A stretch of DNA of 64,000 nt from Porodaedalea pini (lineage: Eukaryota; Basidiomycota; Agaricomycetes; Hymenochaetales; Hymenochaetaceae): the NCBI GenBank assembly GCA_002794775.1, contig NBAY01000027.1, positions 248,001-312,000 of the forward strand, read 5' to 3'. Numbering within the stretch: the stretch's first letter is position 1; every line of letters starts with the position of its first letter. Of the stretch, positions 12,324-27,724 are shown piece by piece. The notes beneath the pieces are model-generated. The model was not told the DNA's origin. It ran no database searches and worked only from the letters and a program-made list of their open reading frames with translations. The position numbers were made by a program, and so were the translations under genes.

Positions 12324-14004
12324 CTGCACACCCGTTCGTCGATTGCTATGATATTTCTTGAGGGCTGCTCATTCATAATTTTATTTTAAAACACACAACT
12401 GTTCCTTTCCTTTCCTTTCCCTTGTACATCTTCATCCTGATATTTTTATCCCATGTACTTTGTACATCTGTACATCGCTTGTTGTGCGCTAACTTCCAAG
12501 ACTCCGAGTCTCTAAACTGAAGCGTAGTATCTCCGCCTATCTGCCCGTTCATCCTTTACCATTATTCTGCAACTAATCGTTCACGGACGATCCTCCAAAT
12601 CATTGAACTTCCATTCGTTTACCCATATCCCTTGTACTGTACTTTGTAAACAAACCTGTTGGTAACAATTGATTATAAAGGAATATGTCAGTATAATGCG
12701 CCTTCAGAAGACTTAAAAATGAGACATACCACGTCAGTCAAATATAGCTTCTGTCTTCAGCACCTGAAGGAGGTCGCATGTAACGACGATTGCGTCATCA
12801 GGGAATATCCATGGCTTAGCGGCTGGATTAAAATTGCGAGTCGGAAGGGGGCATCCGCTGAATAAGTTCGCGGGGAGCACGCAAAATAGAGCCAGAAGAA
12901 AGCTAAGAAGCTTGCATGCGGTCAGAGCTTCGTCCGCTGACGTCGTTCGTGCAGCTCAAACTCGAGGCAGATGGCGAGTGAATAAGGTCTCCATTCCTAT
13001 CAATGTATCATATCATTTAGAAGGCGCGAATGCTCAAGACGAATACAACTGTTGATGGAAATTAAGGGAACGCAAGGAAAGGGTGCGAGCTCAGTGAATG
13101 ACGGAAATGAGAAGCAAAGCGATGATCGTCGCAGCAAAGGAATTAAGTATATTGACGGAATGTGAGCTGGCTTGATTCTTGGCGGGCTGAGGTACCCACG
13201 TCGCAGGGAGAAATACGCTGGTTGGAGAGGCCAAGAGGATATTTGTTCCTCGTTTGTGAGAGGAAATTGAGAGACGTATATCACGACTATGATTGTTTGC
13301 TTGATGTTTACGATGGTAAAACGCTTGAGATTAGGTAAGCGAATGTACTGACCAATGGCAGAGCACGTATTACGAACGAGGTCGGAGAAACTACTCAGCA
13401 AATGCATTCGCGTCCTAATATCGGGTGGATGGCGCACTGGGTACTGCAGTGAGATGTATGGTGAAATCGATTGCGAATGCGAATGAATGGCGCGTTACGG
13501 ACCGACAACACGAGCGTGTCGAGGACGAATAGGCACGTGTTGCGTGTTGCGTGTATGCAGTGCCACCAAACCCTTCTGAAACGACGACAGCATTCAAATA
13601 GAGCTGAAGAGGAGAGAGTCAAGCACCGACGTCAACAACGACGAGTATACTTGTACTTGTGTGGTGCGGACGTATTGCCAGCATCGAATTTGTGGGATAA
13701 TCAGGAAGGCCTGCCTTGAGGATCCAGACGCGCGCAGCCTATAATAACCGGAGTACAACCCTGCACCTCCAGTGCTGCTCGCTGTGCCCGCTGACGAGCT
13801 CATCGTAGAGCACATCGACGAGAACTTAGATATCGTCCTCGTCCTCGTCAAACGCTGGGAGAACGTGTTGGGAGTTAGAAAGGAAAAGACGAGCCCTCGT
13901 GTTGGTGCTTATCGTGAGTGTAGTGACAGTGCTTATCTCTGCCAACCGGAGCGCGGCCTGACCGAGTAAAATTACCAGAAATATCAGGAATATCAACGGG
14001 CGCG
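12324..14004. other. Intergenic, 1.7 kb, no gene seen
   Basis: This is the 3' side of the low-complexity gene, with pyrimidine-rich CTTTCC repeats near 12400-12420, and the promoter side of the kinase at 14005. Short open frames on both strands have no support. Confidence 0.45.
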
Positions 14005-16288
<2,284 letters not shown>

Positions 16289-17602
16289 GGTGTAGAAATG
16301 TGTATGGAGGTGGTGAGGTGCGTTGTTGACGAGTGGATGGACTGGATGGATCGGACTGGATGATATCTTTCTGCTTTTTTTCTTCTCTTCACTTGACGTC
16401 GTTCTCCGCCTCCATCTCTTCTTGGCACAAATACTCAATCCACGCATTCAAACGTCGCATATTGCACGCACATCGTCTCTGCTTCTCCGCTCTTCCTACC
16501 CACTGACGCTCTCCTACCTACCGATCCAATCTTGCTCCTTCTTCCATTTTCTTCTATTCTTCTCTTTTGCTCCGTGTCTATCTCACTTTCTCGCTTGTCT
16601 TGTTTTCTCTTTATACCACCGTCGATGCTCTTCGCGCACGTTTTTGTCTGTACCTGTTCCTGTTCACCCGATCATCTGTCTATCTGCGGACTTCTACTGC
16701 ACGCCACGTCGGCCCGCGCTCAGCTGTGTTCACGTTAACATTGTACTGTAGTCAGTAAGTAGAACTGTATGTGTTTATTCAAAGCATTGGCTTATCTGGA
16801 GACTAAGTTAGAGAACACTGGCCTGGAGTCGACTCGGACAGGTATGGTCTCAATTTCGACGCTTCGCTTTCTTTTTCACGTCTGGTAAAAATGCCGGGAG
16901 GAATGCCAATTCGTATTGTTCCAAACACTGGTACTGCATTGAAACGCGATGGCGCTAGGCAAGTCCCATATCTTAATTGTTTAGTTTGCTTCCTAACCAG
17001 ATATTTCAAGCTCAATTTCGAGTCGCCGCGCAGGAAAAAAAGCCCACGAGCATCTTCGTGTCTCTATGCCACCCCACTGGTACTTCGAACTGTCTTTGTT
17101 TTTTGAAGGATTTCGGCGACCCTCACGTTCGGAGCAGACGCGCAACCCAAGCCTGAGTACTAGTTGCGTCGCGCATTAATATATTGCACAATATAATTAG
17201 GGGCGCGCCGACTCGGAGCCGGCGGCATGTGTCTCGATGAAAACCCATAAAAGGAAACGTCTAACGAATATTGGGCGCTAACACTCTTAAACTCTTTGAG
17301 GCGACGCCGGAAGCGCTCCGTGCAAAACAGACGACCACGGCGCACGGCGTTTCAATTTGGCTTGCTTAGAAATGCGATAACGCTCGTCTCTTAGGAGTCT
17401 CTATAGCAGAGGAACTCGCTTCAATGCGTAACTCGGCCCGTCTGTTCCTGCATGGTAGACAAGCCTGCCAGTGAGGCATAAAAGCAGCTCGTCCTTTTCG
17501 CTTCAGACTCGTCACATTCCAACAGCCACCACAGCAATAACTATCATCTGGGTTCTCAGATCGCAGTTTCTACAACACTTTCTCCAGTTTAGTTGACTAT
17601 CG
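16289..17602. other. Kinase 3' flank and promoter side of decayed copy 2
   Basis: 16330-16760 is pyrimidine-rich, so long plus-strand frames there read as Leu/Ser/Phe strings. I take them as compositional. 17470-17600 contains an ATAAAAG box and is homologous to the DNA upstream of 2250. Confidence 0.45.
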
Positions 17603-18704
17603 ATGTCATCTAGGGCATCCGCTTCTTCACAACCCTTTGGCAGGCAGTAAGCGGCAAATCAGTCAAGAAACACGCCCACAGAACAGAGTACTTCACCGAA
17701 GGTGGCCGAACCTTCCAAGATGCCTCTCAAGAAGAAGAGTTTTCGGCAGATTGAAAAGGGCATGACCATATATACTGCAAATCCGAGCTTTCCTTACGCT
17801 AGTCGATTTCTTCCAATGTAAAAAAAAGATCGAACTCAAACGATCGCGAAACGAAGCACTTGGAGCTTGTAGTCGATATTAATACAAAGGACAAGTCTGT
17901 GACAACTGTGATGCTAAACATTTTTTCCAGTTCGAAAAGTCTCAAGGAAACAGGAATTCCTGTAGACAAGTGAAAGTATTTGATTCCTCGTCTGCCAATG
18001 ACAAGAGAAAGCAATGCGCAACCTACCGAAGTATCTTTTTTACCTGAAAAGGCGCCTGATAAAGAAGCTGGTTGGATATGCGTATTGACACCATTCAAGA
18101 TAAGGCTAAACAATGACTCGGTAAGGAGCATGATACCATTTCCTCTATACGATCTATCTAAATAAGAATGCAGTATCTAGCCTTAGACACTGGAATGTCA
18201 GGCGATTCGTTGCGCGATCTCCTCAAGCTAGCTAATGAAAATGAGAAAAAATTTCACAGATATATTCAGGAGCGTCGTAATCAGCAGCAACTTGAAGCTT
18301 TGACTGCAGGCGGGGATCAGTCGTCTCACTTATCGAGATCTCACTCAACAAGTCCTGATCAAATAGCAGACCGTGCTGCAAGACATATCCCAGGGTTAGG
18401 AAGAGATGTTGAACCATCTCGGAGCAAGAGCACTAGACCGGCAGGGACAAATAGTGACCGGGTCTCGACTGCAGATAAAAAGCATCAGGCGTCCGACCCG
18501 GCTCCTACTCCACTGGCAACGCGACCCGCCGCAGGTCCCAGCTCAGGATCAGCTCGAAGCAGGGATACCGGAGCGGAAGAGGGATGGACGAAAGTTGTCC
18601 GTAGCTCAGAGAAGAAGTCCGGTAAGAAGAAACAGGACTGTCCCAGATTGCAAGGAAGTGGGATGGTGCACAATTGGCCTGGGCTAGATTATGTTTCGGT
18701 GTGA
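17603..18704 (+). pseudogene. Decayed PHD-like zinc-finger gene, copy 2
   Basis: Inverted relative of the gene at 1331-2250. From ATG 17603 it reads MSSRASASSQPFGRQ, then a TAA where copy 1 has AAA. Next come SRNTPTEQS, IEKGMTIYTANPSF (copy 1: IKPGAVIWAKNTYF) and a second stop after RFLPM. KHLELVVDIN follows. A frameshift leads into VCDNCDAKHFFQF, where the zinc finger has lost its His-Trp-Arg-Cys end. FLPEKAPDKEAGW is followed by a 53-nt intron at 18121-18173 (GTAAGG..CAG) at the same position and phase as in copy 1. The exon from 18174 reads YLALDTG and LRDLLKLANENEKKFHRYIQ, with a long Ser/Arg/Lys-rich tail ending at 18704. The breaks differ from those in copy 1, so the two decayed separately. 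Confidence 0.6.
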
Positions 18705-19361
18705 ACTATATATTGTACCTCGTATCATATGGTGCTGATCTTGGATCCCCTAACCTCTGAGTCTGACGCGAGCGTCGATAAATTTACATTCATTGCATCA
18801 AAACGATGCATCGAGAAAAGGCAAAATTAATAGTAAGGTCCTTAGGTCACCTCTTCCGTGACATGCACATTGGCATAAAAACATGTATTGGACCCACGAC
18901 GCGTCCATAAATATGGCAAGTTGCTCTTCGATCCGACCCAATGGAAACCTTCTGAGGGCCAGAGGCATGCACACTTTCTTTCAAGCCTCCGCTAGCTCCC
19001 GCTTTCTCCACGCAAATGTTCTAAAACAATTCTCTCCTGTTTCTCCTCAATCCGATGAGAATAATAAAACTACAATCGACGTACTTCGTATGCATGCGTC
19101 GCACGGGTATGTTAGTCGTCTGCTTTGCTTTGCCTGATGATCTCAACATTACATGCGAGTATTCTACACCAATATACAGTACTGCAGTTTCATGCCGAGA
19201 TCCGTGGCACTTCAAACGGAATCCGAGATCTCAAGTCCGGGGCATCAGGGTACCGGAGCCGTTTAGACGGCTGATGTGAAGCAATGTTTATGTATGCACG
19301 CACTGGGCTGAAACGTTACTATCATAATAAAAGGTACGAGCAAGGCGGTTATTCATATTGT
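18705..19361. other. Intergenic, no gene seen
   Basis: Short overlapping frames on both strands between 18883 and 19279 have no recognisable content. It is the shared 3' side of copy 2 and the F-box gene. Confidence 0.45.
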
Positions 19362-21239
19362 TTAACTACCCCATTTCAAGTTCAATAGAGTCAAACACGA
19401 ATCTCGCCTTTCCGACAGTGCAACAACTTTCCGTACTTGTGATGTCCCCCTCACTTCGCGCTCGACCTCCATCGGATATTCGCCCACGTATATGAATGCC
19501 AGTTGAGGAAATAATGCAACATACTCGGACGCTACGTCGAGCATCCTCCCGCGATGCCACTTCTCCCAGATGTACATGCTTCGCTGCGTAGACGACCATA
19601 ATCCATACCGGGTCGGAAAATCACGAAGGTATTCTTCGTCCTCAGCGGTGAGCACGCTCGCCTCGGGAACATCAGGAGGAAGGACGGGCAGCGAATAATA
19701 AGCCAGTCGCTCTTGCTCTAGCTCGGAAAATCGGAAATGCTCGTGATGATACGATTCTCTGCTGAACGCAAGCTCGCGCAGTCGCCGCAGCCCCTTTAAG
19801 CCTTCCTTCAGTACAGCATGGTTGACAAACCAATTATACTGCTAACCGAACTGTTGTCCCGCAGAGAGCCAGAGCATTTCTAGTGAAGGAATCAGACCTA
19901 TGGCGGCGATCGCACGTCTGGATGCATGCGTTGATGCGAATGCGAGGCGCAATATCCTTAGCGAGGAAAAGCGAGATGCATGGATGATTGGAAGGAGGTT
20001 ATTGCGCAGCGTGCGAGATTTTATAGGAAATGTGAATGATAGAAGCTCGATTTGGGGGTTGGCTGCAAGGAACGTGAAATTGGCGGCTCGGTTCTTCAAG
20101 CTATAGTCACCAACGACGAGCTTCGTAAGGCACGGCAAGCATCCGAGTCGTATAAGATGGGCACTATCGATGCGTTCAACCTGTAAGGTCTGCAGTGAAT
20201 GTACTACAGCACCATGCTGTGGAAGCAATCCGCGTAGGAAGAGGCTGCCGTCATCCTCCTTCCAGTACTCCTCAAGATGAAGTCTTTGCAGGCGTGGAAA
20301 TTCGGGGAGACGATTGACAAAGTCACCACCAAGAAATTTTACGCCACTCAACATTAGCTCTTCGATGGAGTGGGCAACGGCATGAAGTATAGTCAAAAGG
20401 ATGCGTACAGTTTCCTCTTGTCTGACGTAATGAGATGCAACACGTCTTTCAGAAAGCTTTACGTGCAGGGTCTGCATACCACACCAAGCAGATGTATCAC
20501 GTATGCCCTCTACCAGGTCGCCGCTGTTACGATGAGCTTTTCCAATACTGAATTCATCCAGAGCCAAATGGCGCAAGCAGACTTGAGAAAGTCGCTTGAA
20601 TAAAATGAACGGCATCGGGACGTTATCGGCGAACTGGAAAAGCTCCAGATTAGGAAATGCAACAGGTAGGCAAGACGAGATGCAGGATATGAGAGTGTTG
20701 TACATTTTCGCGACCTTCCATAGACCTTCTTTGCCCATCCCCAGGGTGTATCGCTGCCCTGTCATATCTTTGATATGTCTTGCATCTGAGGCGACAACCA
20801 GTCGGCGGACACACGATCCAATCCTACGGATAGGTCTACCATTCTCCTCGACGCGCGGAAGGCTTTCCTCAATGATGTGGCTAATTAGTTGAATGGATAG
20901 TCGGCTGATTGAGAGATATAAGATCGCAAATTGTGCGGAGCGTGCGAGCTGCCGACAATCACGGTCGACGAGAGCCAGATTCGCTAGGTCTGCCGCATCC
21001 AGATGAGTGAGTATGTCCGAAAGCAGTTCTATTGGTAGTCGGAAGATTGGGCAATTCGACGAGATAGTGTGTCCCTCGTTGATGCGATCGAAGGATAGAG
21101 GCTGCAAAGGAAAGTTTTTTGGGGTGAATGTGTCCTTCTCAGAACAGAATGTAGACATCATAAGAGTGTAAGCTGTGTCACTGTCAGTGTCCTCATGTTG
21201 TAGCTCAGTCATTTTGTTGAGCACAAAGAGTACAGTCAC
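19362..21239 (-). CDS. F-box/LRR-like protein, open frame cut by one in-frame TAG
   Basis: From ATG 21239 the frame encodes 465 residues and meets TAG at 19844-19842. It then continues without break for 159 more residues to TAA at 19364-19362. The continuation is clearly coding (GLKGLRRLRELAFSRESYHH, IWEKWHRGRMLDVASEYV, LAFIYVGEYPMEVE) and is typical of the tails of basidiomycete F-box proteins, so about 625 residues is the original length. The F-box lies at about residues 65-105 (RLPIELLSDILTHLDAADLANLALVDRDCR), followed by leucine-rich repeat-like segments. F-box proteins pick substrates for SCF ubiquitin ligases through Skp1. No in-phase intron that removes the TAG is visible. It is either a fresh nonsense allele, a truncated 465-residue product, or a base error. 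ATGs at codons 10 and 27 are alternative starts. Confidence 0.75.
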
Positions 21240-21574
21240 GGTACAGTAAGTTGAGTAATAAACTTGACCGACGCGATGTATCTCACGTGACTACGTTCAG
21301 CCTCGCGCGAAGTTCGAACTTGCTTCAGCTTCCGTTCACGGTGACTGTCCTTCTGAGCCTCTTGCAACAGCGTCCTCTCGAGAAAGAGAAAGGGAAGCCA
21401 AGGCACAAGCTGGTATGTGTACCATAGCATATACAATATCTCACTTCGCTCTACCTTTCTCTTACCGAAAGTGTTTAGGACCGAAGGCCAGCGTGCAGCA
21501 CTTTCCCGTGGATTCTCATTGCAAGGAAATCTAGAGCAGTCATTGGCTTACCTTGAAGCGGACGGCGTGTCGCG
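21240..21574. promoter_or_regulatory. Divergent promoter between F-box and CM1 genes
   Basis: 335 bp separate the two divergently read starts. No clear TATA box is seen; the plus-strand side is pyrimidine-rich (CTCTACCTTTCTCTTACC near 21446). Confidence 0.4.
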
Positions 21575-24500
21575 ATGTCTGCCGCATTACATTCACGAGC
21601 AGACTCATCTTCACAGTCCGGCCTGACGCTCCAGGACCTTTCTCTAGGCTCTTTACCCAGTTTCTCCACACCAGCGAAGTACCGCGTCCCTTCCACGTCC
21701 TCGGGGACGACTGCACCTTCATCCAACGCTATCAGCACGCCTTCTCCAGGCGCTAGCATTTCGCGAAGGAGAACAGATGATGCGGTGGCTTCTACGGGTA
21801 GGCGCTTAGCATTCTCCAAGCAAACGAATGATGAAGAGGAGGAGGGAGACGCCGACGTGCTCGATACGCCCGGCCGGGAAGCTAATGGAGAAGTCGTGGG
21901 CACACCCATGCCAAACCGTTTGTCATCTAAACGCAAATCTGGGCCGGGTACGAAAGGAAGCTCGAACCTTACCCTTCGGGACCAGGAGAAAGTATGCTCG
22001 TTTCCGTCCATTCATCCACGGACAAAGCTAACTTGCACGCAGCACATAGACTCGTTGAAGAAAGAGAACTTCAACATCAAGTTGAAAGTGCACTTTCTCG
22101 AGGAACGTCTGGCGCAGCTCGCACCGGACCAGATCGACGCCGCACTCAAGCAGAACATCAACCTCAAGATCGAGGTACAACAGCGAGGCATCGAGATGAA
22201 GAAGTACAAGAAGCTTGTACTAGAGCTTGAGCGCGAACTTGAGCGTACTCAACGTGGTCGCGGCAGAGAACGCGAGCTCGAGGAGAAGCTCGAGACCATG
22301 GAACGCGAGTTGCGAGAGCTCAGACGCCGCAAGGGTGGTGTCGGTCCTGCGGACGAGGAGCTGCTTGGACGGAATGCGCAACTTGAGAGCCACGCTGCAG
22401 AGCTCGAGGACAATTTGGAGGACATGAAGGGCTTGCTTGAGGAAAACAATCTCATGATCCAGGACTTACGCGACCAGCTTGAACGCAAGGGTGGCGCCGA
22501 AGGGAACATGTCCGATGTGGGTCAGCGCCGTTCGCGGCTAGAGGCACGTATTGGAGAGTTGGAAGCGGAGAATGAGGATCTGCGCGTCAAACTAGATGAA
22601 CATGTCGAAGTGCTGACGCATCGAGAGGACGAGCGAGACGATTTATTGGACGAGATTCAGGGTCTCAATCTCCAGATCGAGGATTTAATGCGAAGGCGCG
22701 AAGCAGAGGTGCTTGATCGTAGTGAGAGTCGGGCACAGATCCTCGAGGAGCGTGAAGAGCGAGAGGCAATCGAGGAGGATTTGAACGCGTTGAGGGACAA
22801 GTTGGCTGCTGCAGCAATCGAGATGAGCCAGAAGGATGACGATCTTGATATGAAGAACAGAGAGATCCAGGAGCTTGCGGCGGAGCATGAGCGTATCGTC
22901 GAAATGGTAGAGTCAGAATGGCGGGGCGAAGTAGTGGAAGCGCGAAATCAGGTCGAAGAGTTGCGCGATGTAAGTTCTTGCGTCTCACTATATTGTTTGG
23001 AACTCAGATCTAAGTTAGGTGCTCGCCGAACGAGATGCTGACTCTAAGGAGCTTCGGCTTCATATCTCAGAACTGGAGGCCAACACCACGGATCTGCATG
23101 ACAAGTTCGAGACAGCACTTGCACATCTGGAGCATGAGGCTGAGGAGAAGGACGCAGAGATTGAGAGCGCTAATCGTGAGATCCAGAAACTCGGGCAGCG
23201 CGTGTATGAGCTCGAGGATGAGCTTGATAACGTCAAAGCGGAGAGCGACAGGCTACGCGATGACGAAGCGGTGGAGAGGGATAGATTAGAGGCCTTGGTC
23301 GCTGCGCTCAAGGATGTCCGTGTTTCGTTTCTACTAGTCCGATGCCCTTACTGATGCATTTGCGCAGAGAGTCACGCAATACAAATCAGAACTGCAAGAA
23401 ATTAACGACCTCTATGAACAGGCGAAGGAGGATGTCCGTGCACACCGAGCTCGACAGGAGGAGCTCGCACGGCACGTCGAGGACCTTGTTGAAGAGATGC
23501 GCCGCGAGCGAGATGCGCGCCAGAAGACTGAGCTTGAACTCGACTCACAGGCGAATGCACACGACGCTGCCCTTCGTACTGAACGTCGCACTCTCGACGC
23601 AAAGGAATCTGCACTTCAATCCGCGCTTGCGGACCTCGCACGGGCACAGGCGCTACTGACACAGCGTGAGGCGGATCTCGCAGATGTACAAGCTGTATTA
23701 CGAGAGCAAGAGGCGGAGGCACGCAAGCGTGGCGAGAACGCGACTACAGATCGCTTCTCACTGCAGCTTGAAGTTGACCGTCTGCGGCGCGATGGTGACA
23801 GACTTGAGGAGGAGCTGACTCGTGCACGTGCAGAGCTCAGTGCGAGGGAAGCGAAGACGCGCGAACGCGACGACGTTGTGGACCGCTTGCATGCGGAGAA
23901 CCGCGATCTCACGACGCAGCTAGCATCACAGACGCAGGCACGGTTGAACATGATAGAGAAGCTAGATGCATCACAGAGCAGCTTACGAACGGCAGAGTCA
24001 GAGTTGGCGTCGTGCAGACAACGACTAAACGATTTAGAGCAAAGGCTTTCGAAAGACCAGCGATCATCGTTCAATAGCGAGAAGCACCTTCGGGACCAGG
24101 TGCACGAGAGGAACTTACTCCTACTAGCTATCTACTCATATATAGATAAAATTCTTGGAGTCGAAAAGACATCCGTGAGTCTCTTTCTAGTATTCATTCT
24201 TCGGCTTTCTCTGAATAGTTTTATCTATACAGAAAAAGCCAGAGACGACGAACTTCAGCGTCTTCCACGAATTGATCATGGCACGTCTCAAGGCGCTCAA
24301 CCAAGTCTCAAACGACTTTGAGCGAAGAAGCAAGGAGATTGAAACGCGATACTCCGAGAAACTAAATGATGTCCGAAGGCAGCTGGATTTGAAGTGGAGA
24401 CAGATGGACAAGTTTGAGACCAACGTCAGAAACCTCTCGGAGCTAAAGCAGATCTGGAAGCGCAAGTTCTCTCTTAAGGAAGGAGAACTTGAAGCTTTAA

Positions 24501-25023
24501 AGGTCATTGAATTCTACATCCTATCTTTGGAGAATTTTCGGGCTGACAGTGATGTTTCTAGTCGACAAATTCAGAGCTTACAACACAACTGTCGTCCTCG
24601 CGGCGCCCAGGTCAATCTGAGTCGCTTGAGATCAAATCACTGCAGGCGCGCGCTGCGAACGCCGAGCGCCGACTCACGAATGCGCAGAACCAGCTTCTGG
24701 CAGCCGAGGAGAAGATGGCGACGATGAACCAGAAGACAACACTTGCAGATGGAAAGTGGGAGGCTCGCGTCAAAGAGTATGAGACGCGCCTCCGATCGGC
24801 AGAGGAGCGCGTCAAGCGCGAGCGGCAGGGAGCAAAGGAACGAGTAGCTGAACTGGAGACTAACATCAAGTATGTTTTTTTTTTACATTGAGTATCGTAA
24901 GGTCTTCTTACGAGTTGCCTTTACTTCAGGTCACTTCACCGGCAAATCGACCTGGCGAGCAAGCGCAATCAGCAGCTGAACGAAGTCATTGAAACAAACA
25001 AGGTATCTTCGCCTAGACCGTGA
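21575..25023 (+). CDS. CM1-motif coiled-coil protein of microtubule-organising centres (Mto1/Pcp1/centrosomin type)
   Basis: Seven exons: 21575-21991, 22043-22969, 23019-23315, 23368-24174, 24233-24502, 24562-24869 and 24930-25023. They give 3120 nt and 1039 residues, with all phases closing. After a Ser/Thr-rich N-terminus, exon 1 runs into exon 2 as LRDQEK|HIDSLKKENFNIKLKVHFLEERL. This is the centrosomin N-terminal motif 1 (CM1), which binds and activates gamma-tubulin complexes in Mto1, Pcp1/Spc110-type and CDK5RAP2 proteins. Heptad-rich coiled coil (ELE, EEL, RDQL) covers about residues 150-1010. Near the end, ILGVEKTS, TNFSVFHELIMARLKALNQ and KFSLKEGELEALK match the conserved C-terminal part of basidiomycete MTOC proteins. 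It is probably located at spindle pole bodies or cytoplasmic MTOCs. The last exon ends NKVSSPRP; a donor-like GTATCT at 25003 means a further exon is possible. Confidence 0.9.
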
Positions 25024-25376
25024 TTCTTGCTACAACGCCTCCTTGGTTCCTTTGGCTATTGTGTCGATATTATTCTTCCTTGCTCTGGTATTTGTAGCAC
25101 GATGGTGCACCATGATGTATTTTATGTTCCTCACATTGTCATGTATCATAATACTCGCTTACGTCTTTTATGATAATGCACTTTTCATGATCAGGCTAGC
25201 TTCCCAATGTAGTAAAGGAATGAAAAGTATACATGAATATTTAGATGAATATGGTCATAAATGCAGTGATAGGGGTATATTGGAAGGCAAGACAAGGTTA
25301 TGTATAGTACATGTTCCGAAATCAGTATCCATTGTGAAGTAGCGATGCAGAAAAACGAAGTCAGTAAATGATATCT
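25024..25376. other. 3' flank, AT-richer, no gene seen
   Basis: Shared 3' side of the convergent CM1 and SPFH genes. The frame at 24989-25342 is hydrophobic by composition only. Confidence 0.4.
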
Positions 25377-27724
25377 TCACTGCTTGCTCTGCTCAGCACC
25401 GAGGCTAGCCGCAAAGCCCATAGCCATGGCATTACCCGCCTGCTCTGCGAGACGCTCCCCAGAACCAGAACTGCCACCCGGCACGAATACCGTCCGGTTC
25501 CCGTACGCGGCGATGCGCGACACGTCAATGCGGCGCAGCTGCATCTCGCGCGCGAAAGCATCGCGGACCTCTGCGTCTGCGAGTGCCTTTGCTCGAATGG
25601 CGTCGGCCTCCGCCCGCGCTGCGAGCAGCGTCGCTTCGGCCTGGGCCTCTGCGGCGATCTGTGTGGATTGGGCAGCTGCGCGGGCCGCGGCGACAACCTG
25701 GTACGCATCTGCGTCGGCTTTGGTCTGTTTAGATGGTTGTAGTAAGTTCCTGATAATGAAAGAAAGTCATGTGGAACTAACGTTGAGGGATTGTGCCTTG
25801 ATCTTTGCGACAGATAGAGCACCCTCCTCTTGCTTGACTTTGTTGCTGTTCTCCCTGTCGACATTCTGAAGAGCCATGAGATACCCAATAAAGTAATGAT
25901 ACTAAGAGAACATACCGCAGCTTCCACTTGGGCTTGCAACGCTCTAGTTGTAAGTTTGTCCATTGTGGCGGCGATCTCTCCCTTGAACTGTCGGTCGATC
26001 ACGGCTTTGGAATCGAGGAAATACTATTAGCATAAAACAGTTTCGAGCATGAATCTTTTTTTATAGAACACACCCAGATCTTTCAGAACAATTCCATACT
26101 CGAGGGCAGCAAGATGCATTTCATCCATCGCGCGTGTCCGAAGAGCATCGAGGAATGCAGAGGACGCATCCTCTCCGGACTCCATGTTATCTGGTCCAAT
26201 CGAGCGTTGCTTCACCATAGAAGAATAGTCCACTAGATGATCGCTTCAGATGCCTTTGAAAAAGAAAAAAAAATAGTACGAAAGAAGCGAACAATGCGCG
26301 ACGATCTGCGTGAGTATCGACTGTGTCTTGTCCCGGAGGGCCTCAAAAGGCGTGTTATACCCGTGGGTTGTGAGCTGTCCTGTCATTTAGTAGCTTTTCT
26401 AGGAAAGAAGGTGCGATACTCACCTTGAGCGGCTCCGTCAACTGCCACTTCAAATATATCGTCAGGCTAACCGGCACCTGATCCCGAGTGAAGCTGCCAC
26501 GGTATAAAGAGTAAGTACAGATACTCACGACTCTGGCAAGGAAAATGATACGAACATGTCTTTCGTAGGCATCTCAAGTTGGTTCTCGCCAAGTGTGAAC
26601 AGACCGCGGAGCGTAACATTCGGGTTCGTAATGTAATGCTGCCCGGCTGGCAGAAGCTCGAGGTCATCCCCGCGTTGGAAGATAGCACAGTTGTTTGCGG
26701 GAATGTTTAAGCTAGAGAAATTAATGGCCAATAAGCATGTGAGAACCGCTCGATAGGCCATGCTGCAGCTTACAACAGTGCCACGACGTATTCTTGCTCT
26801 TTTCCCGCACCAGTATGGCTCCGCATGCGCACCTCATGGCTCCAGCCGAGCGTCGCACCCGTAACACGATCCTTAACCGCTGTCTGAAGATGCGTCTGGT
26901 CAACGACAGCTAGAACTTTATAAGCACCTTCAATGCTAAGCGCGGCGAATCCTCCGTTCTTGATAACAAAAATTCGATTGTTTGGATCGCTAACCACTGC
27001 CGCTTGGTTCTGAGACACCTGGACGATGATTAGACCCATAAAATCGACAACTGTGTCCGAAACTAGTGTAATAAGGAGAGTCGAGAACAATCAGTAAGAC
27101 TGTGGCCAAGAGGTTGCAAGTGTGGGTATATATTACGCACTGCCCTTCGTCCCTTGCCAGCTTCTTGCCCACCAGTTACGAAGGGGAAAGCCAGGATAAC
27201 GCCCAGGCCTGGTGAGGACTTTGGGCATACCTCCGTGGTTGATGAATCCGATCTCTCCTGGTGCTATCTGTCTACCGATCCAGTCTGTGGGTGACTATAA
27301 CAAAGGACTAAGTCGAGTTAACTGTGGGTAAGTCAAGCCATGTACATACCTTCCTTGAAAGGATTCTGCTACCATTCGCCTATACGTCTCACAGTCAAAA
27401 CTCAGTGAGAACCATAGGAGCCAGTCAGAGAGACTTATGAATGATACTCACAGCCATCAACTGCTCGTCAAGCTTCTTCAAAGCAGGAAGCACGCCATCC
27501 TTTCCTATCTTTACGAAGAACGGGCGACCCTCGTCGAGATAATTATTGTCCTGTGTCACGAAAGGAATGCGGACGCGCTTGTTTGACGCGCTGATCCCGG
27601 TGGTCTCTGCGACAGGGCTCTTCTTGCTACTACCGACTAAGCCATCGTCGAAGTCGTTCGAACCAAAATCAGACGCTCCTCCTCCGACAACTGTCGTGTT
27701 TCCAGCAACGCTCATTGCGGACAT
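25377..27724 (-). CDS. SPFH/band-7 domain protein (flotillin-like)
   Basis: Eleven exons on the minus strand: 27724-27452, 27379-27350, 27294-27141, 27062-26774, 26711-26556, 26493-26424, 26374-26293, 26232-26074, 26004-25916, 25865-25782 and 25724-25377. They total 1734 nt (577 aa), every phase closing. Marks in order: IGRQIAPGEIGFINHGG; VQVSQNQAAVVSDPNNRIF; IPANNCAIFQRGDDLELL; GQHYITNPNVTLRG; LEMPTKDIFTRDQVPVSL; DKTQSILTQIVAH; AVIDRQFKGEIAATMDKL; VDRENSNKVKQEEGAL. A long Ala/Glu/Arg helical region with repeated AEA-type heptads follows (about 440-530). SPFH proteins form large membrane-bound oligomers or microdomain scaffolds. No signal peptide or transmembrane segment is obvious, so attachment is probably peripheral. 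The C-terminus is Gly/Ala-rich, ending GAEQSKQ. Confidence 0.92.

Noticed and set aside
16323..16751. 142-codon plus-strand hydrophobic frame after the kinase
   Set aside because: Pyrimidine-rich 3' flank makes Leu/Ser/Phe strings; no start context or domain.
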